Source: a virus. Taken from it: a stretch of 64,000 bases of DNA. This document shows, in pieces, positions 1-7,392 of the stretch. The notes below the pieces were generated by a model that was not told the DNA's origin, ran no database searches, and saw only the letters and a list, made by a program, of their open reading frames with translations. The stretch is taken from positions 1 to 64,000 of the IMG/VR virus record IMGVR_UViG_3300006802_012847, one strand, 5' to 3'. Position 1 is the first letter of the stretch. Each line of letters starts with the position of its first letter. The position numbers were made by a program, and so were the translations under genes.

Positions 1-510
1 CATAGAAAAGTAGCTTTCATGGTTAGATATGCCTCTGGCAGTAATTATACTAATGGAAACTATGTAGGCAATGGAATTACATGTTATATTTCATCCAGTG
101 GTAAGTCATATTTTGGCGATCAAATGAATATAGATGGAAATATTGAACTTACTGGGCAAGTATACAGTACAGGCAATATGTTTCCTTCTACTACAGATAC
201 TAATACTTTTGACACATATGCATCTTCCGGTGGATCATGGAATGTGAATCACGGTCGTAGTAGTACACCTACACATTGTAGAGTAGTATTAGTATGTCAA
301 AGTACCGATCAAGGTTATGCCGCTGGTGATGAAGTTAATATAGATTCATTTAGTCAATCTGGCAATAATTCTAAATTGGCTCAATATGCTAATAGCACTC
401 AAATGGGTGTAATTGTACCAAGTGGAGCGTATTTGGTAATCAATAAAACTGGAACATCGTGGGGTGGTATAGATGAAACTAAGTGGAAATTTAAAATCTA
501 CTATGGATAA
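1..510 (+). CDS. tail-fibre-like structural protein, 5' end cut by window
   Basis: The reading frame is open from base 1 with no stop before the first ATG at 19, so this is most likely the C-terminal part of a longer protein. The visible part (about 169 residues) is rich in Gly, Ser, Thr and Asn, with no catalytic motif. Its last ~95 residues resemble the C terminus of the next gene: CRVVLVCQSTDQGYAAGDEV here against TRVTLVCKTADGGYAVGDEL there. Such a shared terminal module on otherwise different proteins is typical of tail-fibre tips or fibre chaperone/adhesin domains. Function as a fibre is inferred from composition and context only. Confidence 0.6.
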   Translation, partial: HRKVAFMVRYASGSNYTNGNYVGNGITCYISSSGKSYFGDQMNIDGNIELTGQVYSTGNMFPSTTDTNTFDTYASSGGSWNVNHGRSSTPTHCRVVLVCQSTDQGYAAGDEVNIDSFSQSGNNSKLAQYANSTQMGVIVPSGAYLVINKTGTSWGGIDETKWKFKIYYG

Positions 511-524
511 TTAAAACAATTTGA

Positions 525-531
525 TATTTAT
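525..531 (+). promoter_or_regulatory. TATTTAT late-promoter-like motif, leaderless spacing
   Basis: TATTTATT ends 8 bases before the ATG at 540 and there is no Shine-Dalgarno sequence. It belongs to a recurrent set of such motifs in this window. Promoter function is inferred. Confidence 0.5.
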
Positions 532-539
532 TATATAGT

Positions 540-1364
540 ATGGCAAGTACATGTAACAGTTTAAATGTAAATACGATAAAAGTAAGTTCACTGGCTACTT
601 ATCAAACTAAAGATTTTGGTAGTACAGATATCTTTTTGATGATTCAGAATGACGGTGGTACTTATTATTCCAAAAAAACTACACTGGGGGCTTTAGCAGC
701 ATATATGTTGGCTAGTGGATCTTCTGCTTCTGGCGGTATATCGTATACAGGCAGTTTTATAGGAACTTTTACAGGTTCAAATGCAGTAGCATTATTAGGA
801 ACATCGAGTAACGCTGTAACATCAAGTTATGCTATAAATGCTGGTAATGTAGTATCATCCAGTTATTCTTTAAATTCAAGTAATGCTGTTACTAGTAGTT
901 TTTCTTTAAGATCTGGCAATGCGATAACTTCTAGTCATGCGTTATATTCTAATGAGTCTGATACGGCTATTACTTCTAGTTTTTGTTCTAGATTAACTAC
1001 TGCTGGAAGTAATTATTACGAATATGAATCTACAACATTAGATAGTCATGCTAATAGAATTCAATTCACACATGGATTGGGAGCAATTCCTCAATTAACA
1101 AGAGTTACATTGGTTTGTAAAACAGCAGATGGAGGATATGCTGTGGGTGATGAATTAGATATAGCAAGCGTAATATACAATACACCAAGCGGCGACTATT
1201 ATCAAACCGCATTTTATACTTCATGTAATTCTACATATGTACATGTTGTGTCAAATCCTGCCGGCACAATAGCAGATGGAAATAAAAAATTATATAACTA
1301 TGGTGGGTCTCTAGATACATTGACTACTACGAGTTGGACATGTAAAGTTAGAGCTTGGAAATAA
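540..1364 (+). CDS. tail-fibre-like protein with 12-residue repeats
   Basis: A 274-residue protein. Residues ~85-145 hold about four imperfect 12-residue repeats of the type (S)SNAVTSSYSLN, a beta-rich low-complexity pattern common in phage fibre shafts. The C-terminal ~100 residues match the C-terminal module of the preceding gene (TRVTLVCKTADGGYAVGDEL). The start ATG at 540 is supported by the TATTTATT motif just upstream and a 29-base gap after the previous stop. It is probably a host-recognition or baseplate-attached fibre protein; no enzymatic motif is visible. Confidence 0.6.
   Translation: MASTCNSLNVNTIKVSSLATYQTKDFGSTDIFLMIQNDGGTYYSKKTTLGALAAYMLASGSSASGGISYTGSFIGTFTGSNAVALLGTSSNAVTSSYAINAGNVVSSSYSLNSSNAVTSSFSLRSGNAITSSHALYSNESDTAITSSFCSRLTTAGSNYYEYESTTLDSHANRIQFTHGLGAIPQLTRVTLVCKTADGGYAVGDELDIASVIYNTPSGDYYQTAFYTSCNSTYVHVVSNPAGTIADGNKKLYNYGGSLDTLTTTSWTCKVRAWK
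785..975 (+). repeat. coding repeats, 36-bp period (fibre shaft)
   Basis: Degenerate repeats encoding variants of SNAVTSSYSLN within the fibre-like gene. They are conserved at protein level more than at DNA level. Confidence 0.5.
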
Positions 1365-1388
1365 ATTAGTTTTTATAATAATTTTCAT

Positions 1389-1416
1389 TTGACATTTTTT
1401 CATTTTTCTGTAATAT
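1389..1416 (+). promoter_or_regulatory. sigma70-type promoter of hsp20
   Basis: TTGACA at 1389-1394, a 16-base spacer and TAATAT at 1411-1416 give a near-consensus housekeeping promoter. It is unlike the TATTTAT motif found before many other genes here. Transcription would start near 1423, leaving a leader of about 95 bases before the hsp20 ATG. This suggests expression by unmodified host polymerase, independent of the phage late programme. Confidence 0.6.
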
Positions 1417-1424
1417 ATATTTCT

Positions 1425-1510
1425 AGATGATATGTAAGTTATGTCATCTTCGGTAGTGCTCGAGTGAGGCTACTAAGTAATAGGTTAATAACTTAACTAT
1501 TAAAGAAAGA
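1425..1510 (+). promoter_or_regulatory. structured hsp20 leader, possible RNA thermometer
   Basis: The leader can form a 9-bp stem (AGATGATAT 1425-1433 with ATGTCATCT 1441-1449), a weaker hairpin around CTC/GAG near 1452-1474, and a 10-bp stem with one bulged G (TAATAG.TTAA 1478-1488 with TTAACTATTA 1493-1502). The last stem ends just before the purine-rich ribosome-binding region at 1503-1512. RNA thermometers are known before bacterial small heat-shock genes. A thermometer role here is inference. Confidence 0.35.
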
Positions 1511-1516
1511 AAATAT

Positions 1517-1993
1517 ATGTCATTAATTAGATACAATAGAAATGCGTTTAACGCAAAAGATCAGTTTTTAACTCCATTTGATCATGTCTTCGATCAAGTA
1601 TTTGCAAACACCTTCCCAGAACTTTCTAAAGAGTTTGGCGTTGGATTTTTCGAAAAACAAAGTTATCCGAAAGTAGATGTAATTGACTATGATAACAGAG
1701 TAGAAATTGTTGCCGAAATCCCAGGTCTTACTAAAGATGAAGTGGACGTTGAAGTTCAAGATGATGTTTTAACTATTAGTGGTGAGAAAGTAAAGAATAT
1801 CACTAATAAGGAAGATAAAGGAAATTATATTAAAAAAGAACTTAAACATAGTAGATTTAAAAGAAGTTTTACTCTTGGTGAAAACATTGATAAAGATGTT
1901 CAATCTGCTAAATTTGAGAATGGTGTATTAACTATTACATTAGATAAAGTAAAGCCTGCTACACCAGAAACCAAAAAAGTAAAGATTCTTTGA
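1517..1993 (+). CDS. hsp20: small heat-shock protein, Hsp20/alpha-crystallin family
   Basis: A 158-residue protein of the usual family length. The alpha-crystallin domain spans about residues 50-158: YPKVDVIDYDNRVEIVAEIPG, then GENIDKDVQSAKFENGVL with the conserved NGVL core, then a short C-terminal tail KKVKIL carrying the I-x-L-like anchor. The family acts as an ATP-independent holdase against protein aggregation. Hsp20 genes are known in T4-like phages of cyanobacteria and other aquatic hosts, where they may protect virion assembly. The gene has its own sigma70-like promoter, a structured leader and a purine-rich ribosome-binding site, and is followed by a strong terminator, so it is a single-gene unit. 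Confidence 0.95.
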   Translation: MSLIRYNRNAFNAKDQFLTPFDHVFDQVFANTFPELSKEFGVGFFEKQSYPKVDVIDYDNRVEIVAEIPGLTKDEVDVEVQDDVLTISGEKVKNITNKEDKGNYIKKELKHSRFKRSFTLGENIDKDVQSAKFENGVLTITLDKVKPATPETKKVKIL

Positions 1994-2018
1994 GTAAATA
2001 AATAACGTGTTATGTCAC

Positions 2019-2044
2019 AAGCCTTACAATTTGTAAGGCTTTTT
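2019..2044 (+). terminator. rho-independent terminator after hsp20
   Basis: Stem AAGCCTTAC/GTAAGGCTT (2019-2041) with a short AATTT-type loop, followed by a T-rich tract. It isolates hsp20 from the next gene. Confidence 0.85.
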
Positions 2045-2059
2045 ATTTTGCATTTTGTA

Positions 2060-2066
2060 TATTTAT
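2060..2066 (+). promoter_or_regulatory. TATTTAT motif upstream of membrane-protein gene
   Basis: ATATTTATAT right after the hsp20 terminator, 32 bases before the ATG at 2099. It would give a short A-rich leader. Confidence 0.4.
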
Positions 2067-2098
2067 ATTATAGATAATAATAACAATAAATTATTAAC

Positions 2099-2968
2099 AT
2101 GATTAAATTCAAAAACTTAGTAATATTCACATCACTACTGATTGCTGGCTGCGCCGCTTTTTTTAGTGTGTATGGTATCGGATTATTATTTTCCGGTGCT
2201 TTGGTAGCTGCTATGATTATGGCAAGCTCGTTAGAATTGGGTAAATTAGTAACAACTTCTTGGTTGTTTAGATATTGGAGAGTTGCTAATAAACTTATGA
2301 AAACTTATATGGTATGTGCCGTTATAGTTCTCATGGGAATTACATCGTTGGGTATTTTTGGTTATTTAACAGCTGCTTTTCAAAAAAGTGCGCTTGAAGC
2401 TGAGTTAGCAAATACAAAAATTGCTACATTAGAGGTGCAAAAAACAGACGAACAGAGAAAAATTGAAGATGTTCGTACTACCTTAGACAAATTATTAGCT
2501 TTGAGAGCAGGCCAAGAAGCCCGATTAAGTGAGACATTAACAAATGTTGTCATTGCTAGAAACCCGATTCAACTGCAAAACATTCAGAATCAAATCAATG
2601 AACAGATTGGTAGTATCAATACTCAAATGGATGGAGAAAATGAGAAGTTGAAATCTGCTAATGATAGAATCACTGTAATTGATGATGAAGTGTTTAAATT
2701 GAAGATAGAAAATAGTCAAAAGAAAGATATTACTACATTTAAATTTGTTGCAGACGAATTTGATACAGAAATTAAAAATGTTGTTAAATGGTTTATCATT
2801 GTATTAATAACTGTATTTGATCCATTGGCTGTTGTTTTATTATTGGCATATAACTTGTCTTCAAACTGGAAAGAAGTATCTGAAGAAGAGTATAATCTTC
2901 GCCAAAATAAAGGCAGAAGAGATTTGGAAGAAAAAAAAAATTTAGATACATTGACGGAAGAGGATTAG
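2099..2968 (+). CDS. membrane protein with central coiled coil (frame-0 product of a frameshift locus)
   Basis: A 289-residue protein. Hydrophobic segments lie at about residues 5-50 (two helices), 70-95 and 228-250. Residues ~95-220 form a charged coiled coil. Just before the end, ten consecutive A (2931-2940) are read as EEKKN, after which frame 0 continues only 8 codons to TAG. In the -1 frame the sequence stays open for another 230 codons. The frame-0 product may therefore be the short form of a 513-residue protein. Function is unknown; the topology suggests an inner-membrane or envelope-associated protein. It shares no motif with holins or spanins that I recognise. Confidence 0.7.
   Translation: MIKFKNLVIFTSLLIAGCAAFFSVYGIGLLFSGALVAAMIMASSLELGKLVTTSWLFRYWRVANKLMKTYMVCAVIVLMGITSLGIFGYLTAAFQKSALEAELANTKIATLEVQKTDEQRKIEDVRTTLDKLLALRAGQEARLSETLTNVVIARNPIQLQNIQNQINEQIGSINTQMDGENEKLKSANDRITVIDDEVFKLKIENSQKKDITTFKFVADEFDTEIKNVVKWFIIVLITVFDPLAVVLLLAYNLSSNWKEVSEEEYNLRQNKGRRDLEEKKNLDTLTEED
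2931..2940 (+). other. A10 slippery run, probable -1 frameshift site
   Basis: Ten A contain the heptamer A AAA AAA, a classical -1 slippery site. Slipping back one base joins the upstream membrane protein to the open -1 frame, reading LEEKKKFRYIDGRG. The -1 frame has no ATG, GTG or TTG until TTG 3058, yet it reads as plausible protein from base 2941. An assembly or sequencing error in the homopolymer would look the same. Confidence 0.5.
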
Positions 2969-3639
2969 GTTATTTCACAAAAACTGGATTCTATTGTGAA
3001 GTAGATCCAATAAGATATGTAGATCGTCCAATTCAATGGAAACTAAATTCCAAAGAGTTGGACGATTCTTTTTCTCACGATATAAGTAAATGGCATCCTA
3101 TTAATCTTTTAAATAAAGAAGTTATTGAAATAGTTAAAGAAGTTGAAAAGCCTATTGAAGTTATAAAAGAAGTTGAAGTTATAAAAGAAGTTGTAGTCGA
3201 AAAGCCAGTTGAAGTTATAAAAGAAGTTGAAGTTATAAAAGAAGTTGAAGTTATAAAAGAAGTTGTAGTCGAAAAGCCAGTTGAAGTTATAAAAGAAGTT
3301 GTAGTCGAAAAGCCAGTTGAAGTTATAAAAGAAGTTGTAGTTGAAAAAATTGTTGAAGTTGAAAAACCAGTAGAGGTGATCAAAGAAGTTATAGTTGAGA
3401 AACCAGTAGAGGTAATTAGAGAGATTATAGTGGAAAAGCCTATTGAAGTAATCAAAGAAGTTGAAAAAATTGTTGAGGTTGAGAAACCTGTGGAATTAAT
3501 CAAAGAAGTTGAAAAAATTGTTGAGGTTGAAAAGCCAGTTGAAGTTAAAACAAATACCGAAGTCATAAAAGAAGTTGAGAAAGTTATTACAAAGAGAATA
3601 AGACCGAAAGGTGGTAAAAGCGGATTGTTCAGTTTTTAA
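2938..3639 (+). CDS. EVIKEV-repeat coiled-coil extension, -1 frame of upstream gene
   Basis: The open frame begins at the A10 run and encodes GYFTKTGFYCEVDPIRYVDR, then QWKLNSKEL, about 20 repeats of the type VEKPVEVIKEV (residues from roughly 3115 on), and a basic end ITKRIRPKGGKSGLFSF. The only in-frame start codon is TTG 3058, which lacks a ribosome-binding site and would remove the well-formed N-terminal segment, so synthesis by -1 frameshift from the upstream gene is preferred. The alternating acidic/basic/hydrophobic repeats predict an extended helix or stalk, anchored to the membrane through the upstream half. Function unknown. Confidence 0.55.
   Translation, partial: KFRYIDGRGLGYFTKTGFYCEVDPIRYVDRPIQWKLNSKELDDSFSHDISKWHPINLLNKEVIEIVKEVEKPIEVIKEVEVIKEVVVEKPVEVIKEVEVIKEVEVIKEVVVEKPVEVIKEVVVEKPVEVIKEVVVEKIVEVEKPVEVIKEVIVEKPVEVIREIIVEKPIEVIKEVEKIVEVEKPVELIKEVEKIVEVEKPVEVKTNTEVIKEVEKVITKRIRPKGGKSGLFSF
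3115..3590 (+). repeat. tandem coding repeat (EVIKEV / VEKPV)
   Basis: Many copies of GAAGTTATAAAAGAAGTT and GTCGAAAAGCCAGTT, 18-33 bp units, encoding EVIKEV and VEKPV. The units are close enough at DNA level to recombine and change copy number. Confidence 0.8.
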
Positions 3640-3696
3640 AAATAAAAGCGTTTTTAAAATCTTTTACTATATATTAGTTAAACTCTCTTTATTAAC

Positions 3697-3834
3697 ATGA
3701 ATGACGATGAACTACTAGAATTACGCCAAATATTAAAAACTGCTTACGAAAATAATGACTGGACATCGGTGGAAGATGCGATAGACTATATAAATGAATA
3801 TATAGATACCGACGAAGATGCTGAATTTTTATGA
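3697..3834 (+). CDS. small acidic protein, 45 residues
   Basis: ATG 3697 opens a 45-residue frame, MNDDELLELRQILKTAYENN followed by DWTSVEDAIDYINEYID and an acidic end. Its stop overlaps the next start by 4 bases (ATGA), a typical translational coupling. It is strongly acidic and predicted helical. There is a short AT-rich leader with TATATATTAG but no Shine-Dalgarno. No family recognised; small acidic phage proteins often bind a partner protein. Confidence 0.6.
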   Translation: MNDDELLELRQILKTAYENNDWTSVEDAIDYINEYIDTDEDAEFL

Positions 3835-4160
3835 TGGAAAATTTATTAGTTATATCACTTATATTAACAACTTTAATAAGTACAATATCTATTGTGTTTT
3901 TATTTAAAGCACTTTCTAAAATAGATAATTTAGAACAACAGTTAACATTATCCGAGGAAAATAATTTCTTATTAAACAATTGGGTTACCGATTTTAGAAC
4001 TTTGATATTAAATGTTTATAAGAAGTTGAAATCTGTTGACGACCGTGGTATCTTTGAAAAAGATGATGACGTAGGATTCTTATTTTCAGAATTACTTGCT
4101 ATCATCGATGAATGTAATAAAAGGATTTCCGATGACGACTCTAATGAAGAAAAAAATTAA
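3831..4160 (+). CDS. membrane-anchored coiled-coil protein, unknown
   Basis: About 109 residues (ATG 3831 or 3834). One N-terminal transmembrane helix (LLVISLILTTLISTISIVFL) is followed by a short coiled coil and an acidic C-terminal half (VYKKLKSVDDRGIFEKDDD). It overlaps the 45-residue gene before it by 4 bases and the sigma-factor gene after it by about 29, so all three are translationally coupled. The C-terminal half looks like a conserved protein of T4-like aquatic phages, but I cannot name a function. Confidence 0.7.
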   Translation: MMENLLVISLILTTLISTISIVFLFKALSKIDNLEQQLTLSEENNFLLNNWVTDFRTLILNVYKKLKSVDDRGIFEKDDDVGFLFSELLAIIDECNKRISDDDSNEEKN

Positions 4161-5247
4161 AAACAATACTACCACTGAAAAAACTAAGACTAAATCTAAA
4201 ACCAAATCTACCGAAAAACAAAAGGTAAGGGTGGTTTATGATATAAACGTAGACTCGCCTAAAAAGACAAAGGAGAAGGTAGTTAAAAAAGTTTCAACTC
4301 CTAAATCAAAAAAAGTGGCGCCAAGTAAAGCGGTTAAGAAGAAAGTGACACCAAAGAAGAAGGTAACACCAAAGAAGAAGGTAACACCAAATAAAAAAGA
4401 AACTAAAAATCGGAGGTCCACATCGGAAGTTTCTAACAATAAATTAATACCACAAAATATAGTTGTAAAACGAGATAAAAATGTAGATAAAGTAGACGAT
4501 ATATCTTTATCTAATGAAAATTCATTTGATGTCTCAGATGAACCTAAAAGAGTTCGCAGACGTGGCAGAAATAAAAAAGAAAAGATATATTTTTCCAAAG
4601 CTACTGAGGAAGCTATTATTGAATATAATAGTGAAGATGATAATGACATTCGAAACAAAATATATGAAGAGCGTATAAAATTTAGTTTTGAAAAATTAGT
4701 AGAAAATATATATAACACATTTAAATTTACATACTTTGACTGCGGTCCATTAGATGTACAAAAGGAAACAGTTACGCATTTGGTTGCTAATATTCATAAA
4801 TTTCAAGAAGGAAAAGGTAAAGCATTCAGTTATTTCAGTATTGTTGCTAAAAACTATCTCATATTCCATAATAATAACAATTACAAACGTTTTAATCAAC
4901 ACGTAGATATCAGTGATACTCCAACAGAAGATAGTGTATGTTTACAAAGTGAAGATAAATACTATAAAAACGCACAAACTGAAGAATTCATGAAGTTGTT
5001 GATCAATTATTGGGAAACAAATATTACTAAGATATTTACCAAGTCAAAAGATTTAAATATAGCATATGCTGTTATTGAATTATTTAGAAATTGTGATAGA
5101 ATAGAATCTTTTAATAAAAAGACATTATACCTCTATATAAGAGAAATTAGTAATTGTAAGACTCAACAGATTACAAAAGTCTTGAATAAGATGAAAAGTT
5201 ATCAGACGGTGGTTATGAAAAATTATATAAATAGAGGTATAGTTTAA
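4132..5247 (+). CDS. gp55: late-transcription sigma factor, gp55-like
   Basis: The protein has a very basic N-terminal tail of about 130 residues with repeats of TPKKKV, then a sigma-70-family core: FSFEKLVENIYNTFKFTYFD, then the region-2-like GKGKAFSYFSIVAKNYLI. In T4, gp55 directs host RNA polymerase to late promoters (TATAAATA). The basic tail is far longer than in T4 gp55 (185 residues) and may bind DNA or another factor. The start is uncertain: TTG 4096 is open, but ATG 4132 or 4144 is preferred, near the end of the overlapping upstream gene. This factor is the obvious candidate to read the TATTTAT motifs seen here. Confidence 0.7.
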   Translation: MTTLMKKKIKNNTTTEKTKTKSKTKSTEKQKVRVVYDINVDSPKKTKEKVVKKVSTPKSKKVAPSKAVKKKVTPKKKVTPKKKVTPNKKETKNRRSTSEVSNNKLIPQNIVVKRDKNVDKVDDISLSNENSFDVSDEPKRVRRRGRNKKEKIYFSKATEEAIIEYNSEDDNDIRNKIYEERIKFSFEKLVENIYNTFKFTYFDCGPLDVQKETVTHLVANIHKFQEGKGKAFSYFSIVAKNYLIFHNNNNYKRFNQHVDISDTPTEDSVCLQSEDKYYKNAQTEEFMKLLINYWETNITKIFTKSKDLNIAYAVIELFRNCDRIESFNKKTLYLYIREISNCKTQQITKVLNKMKSYQTVVMKNYINRGIV

Positions 5248-5277
5248 ATTATAATTTAATATTTACTGTATAAAAAG

Positions 5278-5307
5278 AAAACCAATCAATAAAACGATTG
5301 GTTTTTT
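5278..5307 (+). terminator. rho-independent terminator after sigma-factor gene
   Basis: Perfect 10-bp stem AAAACCAATC/GATTGGTTTT with loop AATAAAAC and a T6 tract. It abuts the next promoter motif with one base between, a very compact terminator-promoter joint. Confidence 0.9.
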
Positions 5308-5308
5308 C

Positions 5309-5315
5309 TATTTAT
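5309..5315 (+). promoter_or_regulatory. TATTTAT late-promoter-like motif, leaderless spacing
   Basis: TATTTATTGGAT ends directly at ATG 5321 (5 bases between the heptamer and ATG). It follows the terminator tract immediately, so this block of baseplate genes must be transcribed from here, which is the best single argument that the motif is a promoter. Confidence 0.6.
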
Positions 5316-5320
5316 TGGAT

Positions 5321-5674
5321 ATGGAAACAAATTTTGAAATTTATAAAGGAAAAAATTTTTCCAATTTGTGTAAAGACATCGTAAAAAACTCAGAAAGTAA
5401 GAAAGATCAAATAGATATTCTTATCTCTGAACTTCGTAGCTTAATCAAAACGGTTAATGATGCTGTTATTATTGTTCCATTAATAAAAGATTATTTTGAC
5501 GTAGCTGTTAAAAATGATGAACAATTAGTTAAATTAGCAGCAATTGTTCAAAGGTTGGTAGGAAAAGGTGAAAGTAGTGGTGAAGGAGGATCATTAGTAC
5601 TTACGGATGATGAACGAAAACAATTAATGGAAGAAGTAGTTTCTATTGCTAGTGTTTCTAAAAAAGATAACTAA
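5321..5674 (+). CDS. conserved hypothetical protein at start of baseplate block
   Basis: A 117-residue helical protein (METNFEIYKGKNFSNLCKDI). ATG 5321 is preferred over the in-frame TTG 5315, because the TTG lies inside the promoter motif. It ends with a Gly/Ser linker and a short acidic helix (LTDDERKQLMEEVV). It lies 2 bases before the gp5-like gene. A role in baseplate assembly is possible from position only; I recognise no domain. Confidence 0.6.
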   Translation: METNFEIYKGKNFSNLCKDIVKNSESKKDQIDILISELRSLIKTVNDAVIIVPLIKDYFDVAVKNDEQLVKLAAIVQRLVGKGESSGEGGSLVLTDDERKQLMEEVVSIASVSKKDN

Positions 5675-5676
5675 TT

Positions 5677-7389
5677 ATGAGTTCTTCTACGGATATAACA
5701 AAACAAGTTTATAAACGAGATCAGATGTCGATTGAATCATCAGCACGACAATCTTCAATTTCTGGTTTAGAAAATAACATATACACGGCTGTTGTGGTTG
5801 ATGTTATTTATGATGATAAACATCCGTTTTTTGGCGAAGCTCCTTTTAGTGAAGAATCTCAAAAACCAATCACTATAAATCGAGATGGATTCCCAGCAAA
5901 CTATAAAGGAGATGTACCCGATCCTTTTGAGAAAGATTATAGTTATATTGGTCGAGTAAAAATTAGAGTCTTAGGTAAAGAAATAAAAACTCCACAAGCA
6001 AAACTACCATGGGCTTCTCCATTAGACAACACAATTACTCAATATCCATTGTTAAATGAACAGGTATTAGTTGTACAAATTGGAGATGCTTATTTTTATA
6101 CTAAACCATTAAGTGCATTTAATTTTGTTGGAGTTAACGCAAATTATTCTTTAGAAATTTCTAACAGTGAAAATACACAACCATCTACTCCGTGGGATGA
6201 ACCGTTAAATAGACAGTCTTATATCGCACATCCCATTTTTAAAAATCAAGGAAGATTGGGATATCTAGGTAGTTATTTTATTTTAAATCCTTATATTAGA
6301 AGTTTAAAAAAATATGAGGGAGACACATCTATAGAAAGTAGATTTGGTCAGTCTATAAGATTTACAGGTTATACAGATGTAAGAGCTGATGATAAGTCAA
6401 CTAACGCGTCTTATGCATTAAATCCTTCTCTATTTCCAGCATCAAGTGCTGGTGGTTATGGTAATCCTAGAATAATCATTCGTAATAGACAAAGAAACAT
6501 TGCTTTAAATAAACCTCAACAGTTACATCCAAAGTTACCACCAATACCCGTAATACCAGCAAAAGAAAAAAACTATGGTGGGCAAATAGAAGAAGATATT
6601 AATAATGATGGTTCTACTATAGAGATCAATAGCGGTGGAATTATTTCTAAATGGAAAACTACTGTTTATAAGAGTATGTTTGGTATAACAAGTGGTGGAG
6701 ATCCAACCGAAGAACAAACACAATATAATCCACCTGGCTCTACCGATTTTGTATTTCCAATATTAAATAATGATCAAGTTGTTATTAATACAGATAGATT
6801 GGTATTTAGTAGTAGATTTAGTGAAACACTCCATTTTAGCAAAAAACGATATGGAATTGTTACAGATTCTGAGTATACCGTGGATGCAAATAATCAAATT
6901 GTATTAACAACTAATAAATTAACATGTTTAAACTCACCTCAAATATTTTTAGGACAATATGCTGAAACTAACGAACCTGCACTTCTGGGACAAACTACTG
7001 TCGATTGGTTATATGATCTTTGCAATTGGTTACTTGACCATGTTCATTGGTATCACCACGTGCATCCTTACCCTCATAGTCACCCTGATGCTGGCAGAGA
7101 AAGCCCTGGCAACACTCAAGATTCAGTTCCAGACCAAACACAAATACCAGTACAACAAATAACATTAAAACTACTTCGTGATAACTTACATAAAACTTTA
7201 AGTAGACGAGTATTTTTAACTGGCGGAGGTTATGCGCCAGGTGCAAACGGTGTTAAACCACCTGGGTCTGGAGCAGAGTGCGGTGAACCAACTAATATTA
7301 ATGTAGTAACTGGCGCTGGTGTTGTAGGTGACTTTAAAGGTAGAAATAGAAGAGAAGGACCTGTACAAATAGAATTTCAATTTAATTAA
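5677..7389 (+). CDS. baseplate hub/spike protein with OB fold, gp5-like
   Basis: A 570-residue protein. Residues ~85-150 (YIGRVKIRVLG, KLPWASPL, YPLLNEQVLVVQIGD) match the OB-fold region of T4 gp5/VgrG-type hub proteins. Residues ~380-440 (LVFSSRFSETLHFSKKRYG and SPQIFLGQ) resemble the beta region leading into a spike. A His-rich stretch near residue 454 (HVHWYHHVHPYPHSHP) could bind metal, as in membrane-piercing spike tips. No lysozyme domain is visible, unlike T4 gp5. It precedes gp25 and gp6, consistent with a central baseplate role. Confidence 0.65.
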   Translation: MSSSTDITKQVYKRDQMSIESSARQSSISGLENNIYTAVVVDVIYDDKHPFFGEAPFSEESQKPITINRDGFPANYKGDVPDPFEKDYSYIGRVKIRVLGKEIKTPQAKLPWASPLDNTITQYPLLNEQVLVVQIGDAYFYTKPLSAFNFVGVNANYSLEISNSENTQPSTPWDEPLNRQSYIAHPIFKNQGRLGYLGSYFILNPYIRSLKKYEGDTSIESRFGQSIRFTGYTDVRADDKSTNASYALNPSLFPASSAGGYGNPRIIIRNRQRNIALNKPQQLHPKLPPIPVIPAKEKNYGGQIEEDINNDGSTIEINSGGIISKWKTTVYKSMFGITSGGDPTEEQTQYNPPGSTDFVFPILNNDQVVINTDRLVFSSRFSETLHFSKKRYGIVTDSEYTVDANNQIVLTTNKLTCLNSPQIFLGQYAETNEPALLGQTTVDWLYDLCNWLLDHVHWYHHVHPYPHSHPDAGRESPGNTQDSVPDQTQIPVQQITLKLLRDNLHKTLSRRVFLTGGGYAPGANGVKPPGSGAECGEPTNINVVTGAGVVGDFKGRNRREGPVQIEFQFN

Positions 7390-7392
7390 ACT

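Noticed and set aside
3075-3566. Long open frame on the minus strand opposite the EVIKEV repeat
   Set aside because: It is the antisense of a regular coding repeat, giving low-complexity TGFSTST; no start signal and no domain.
6959-7246. Small frames on both strands inside the gp5-like gene
   Set aside because: They overlap the His-rich part of a well-supported frame and have no start context.
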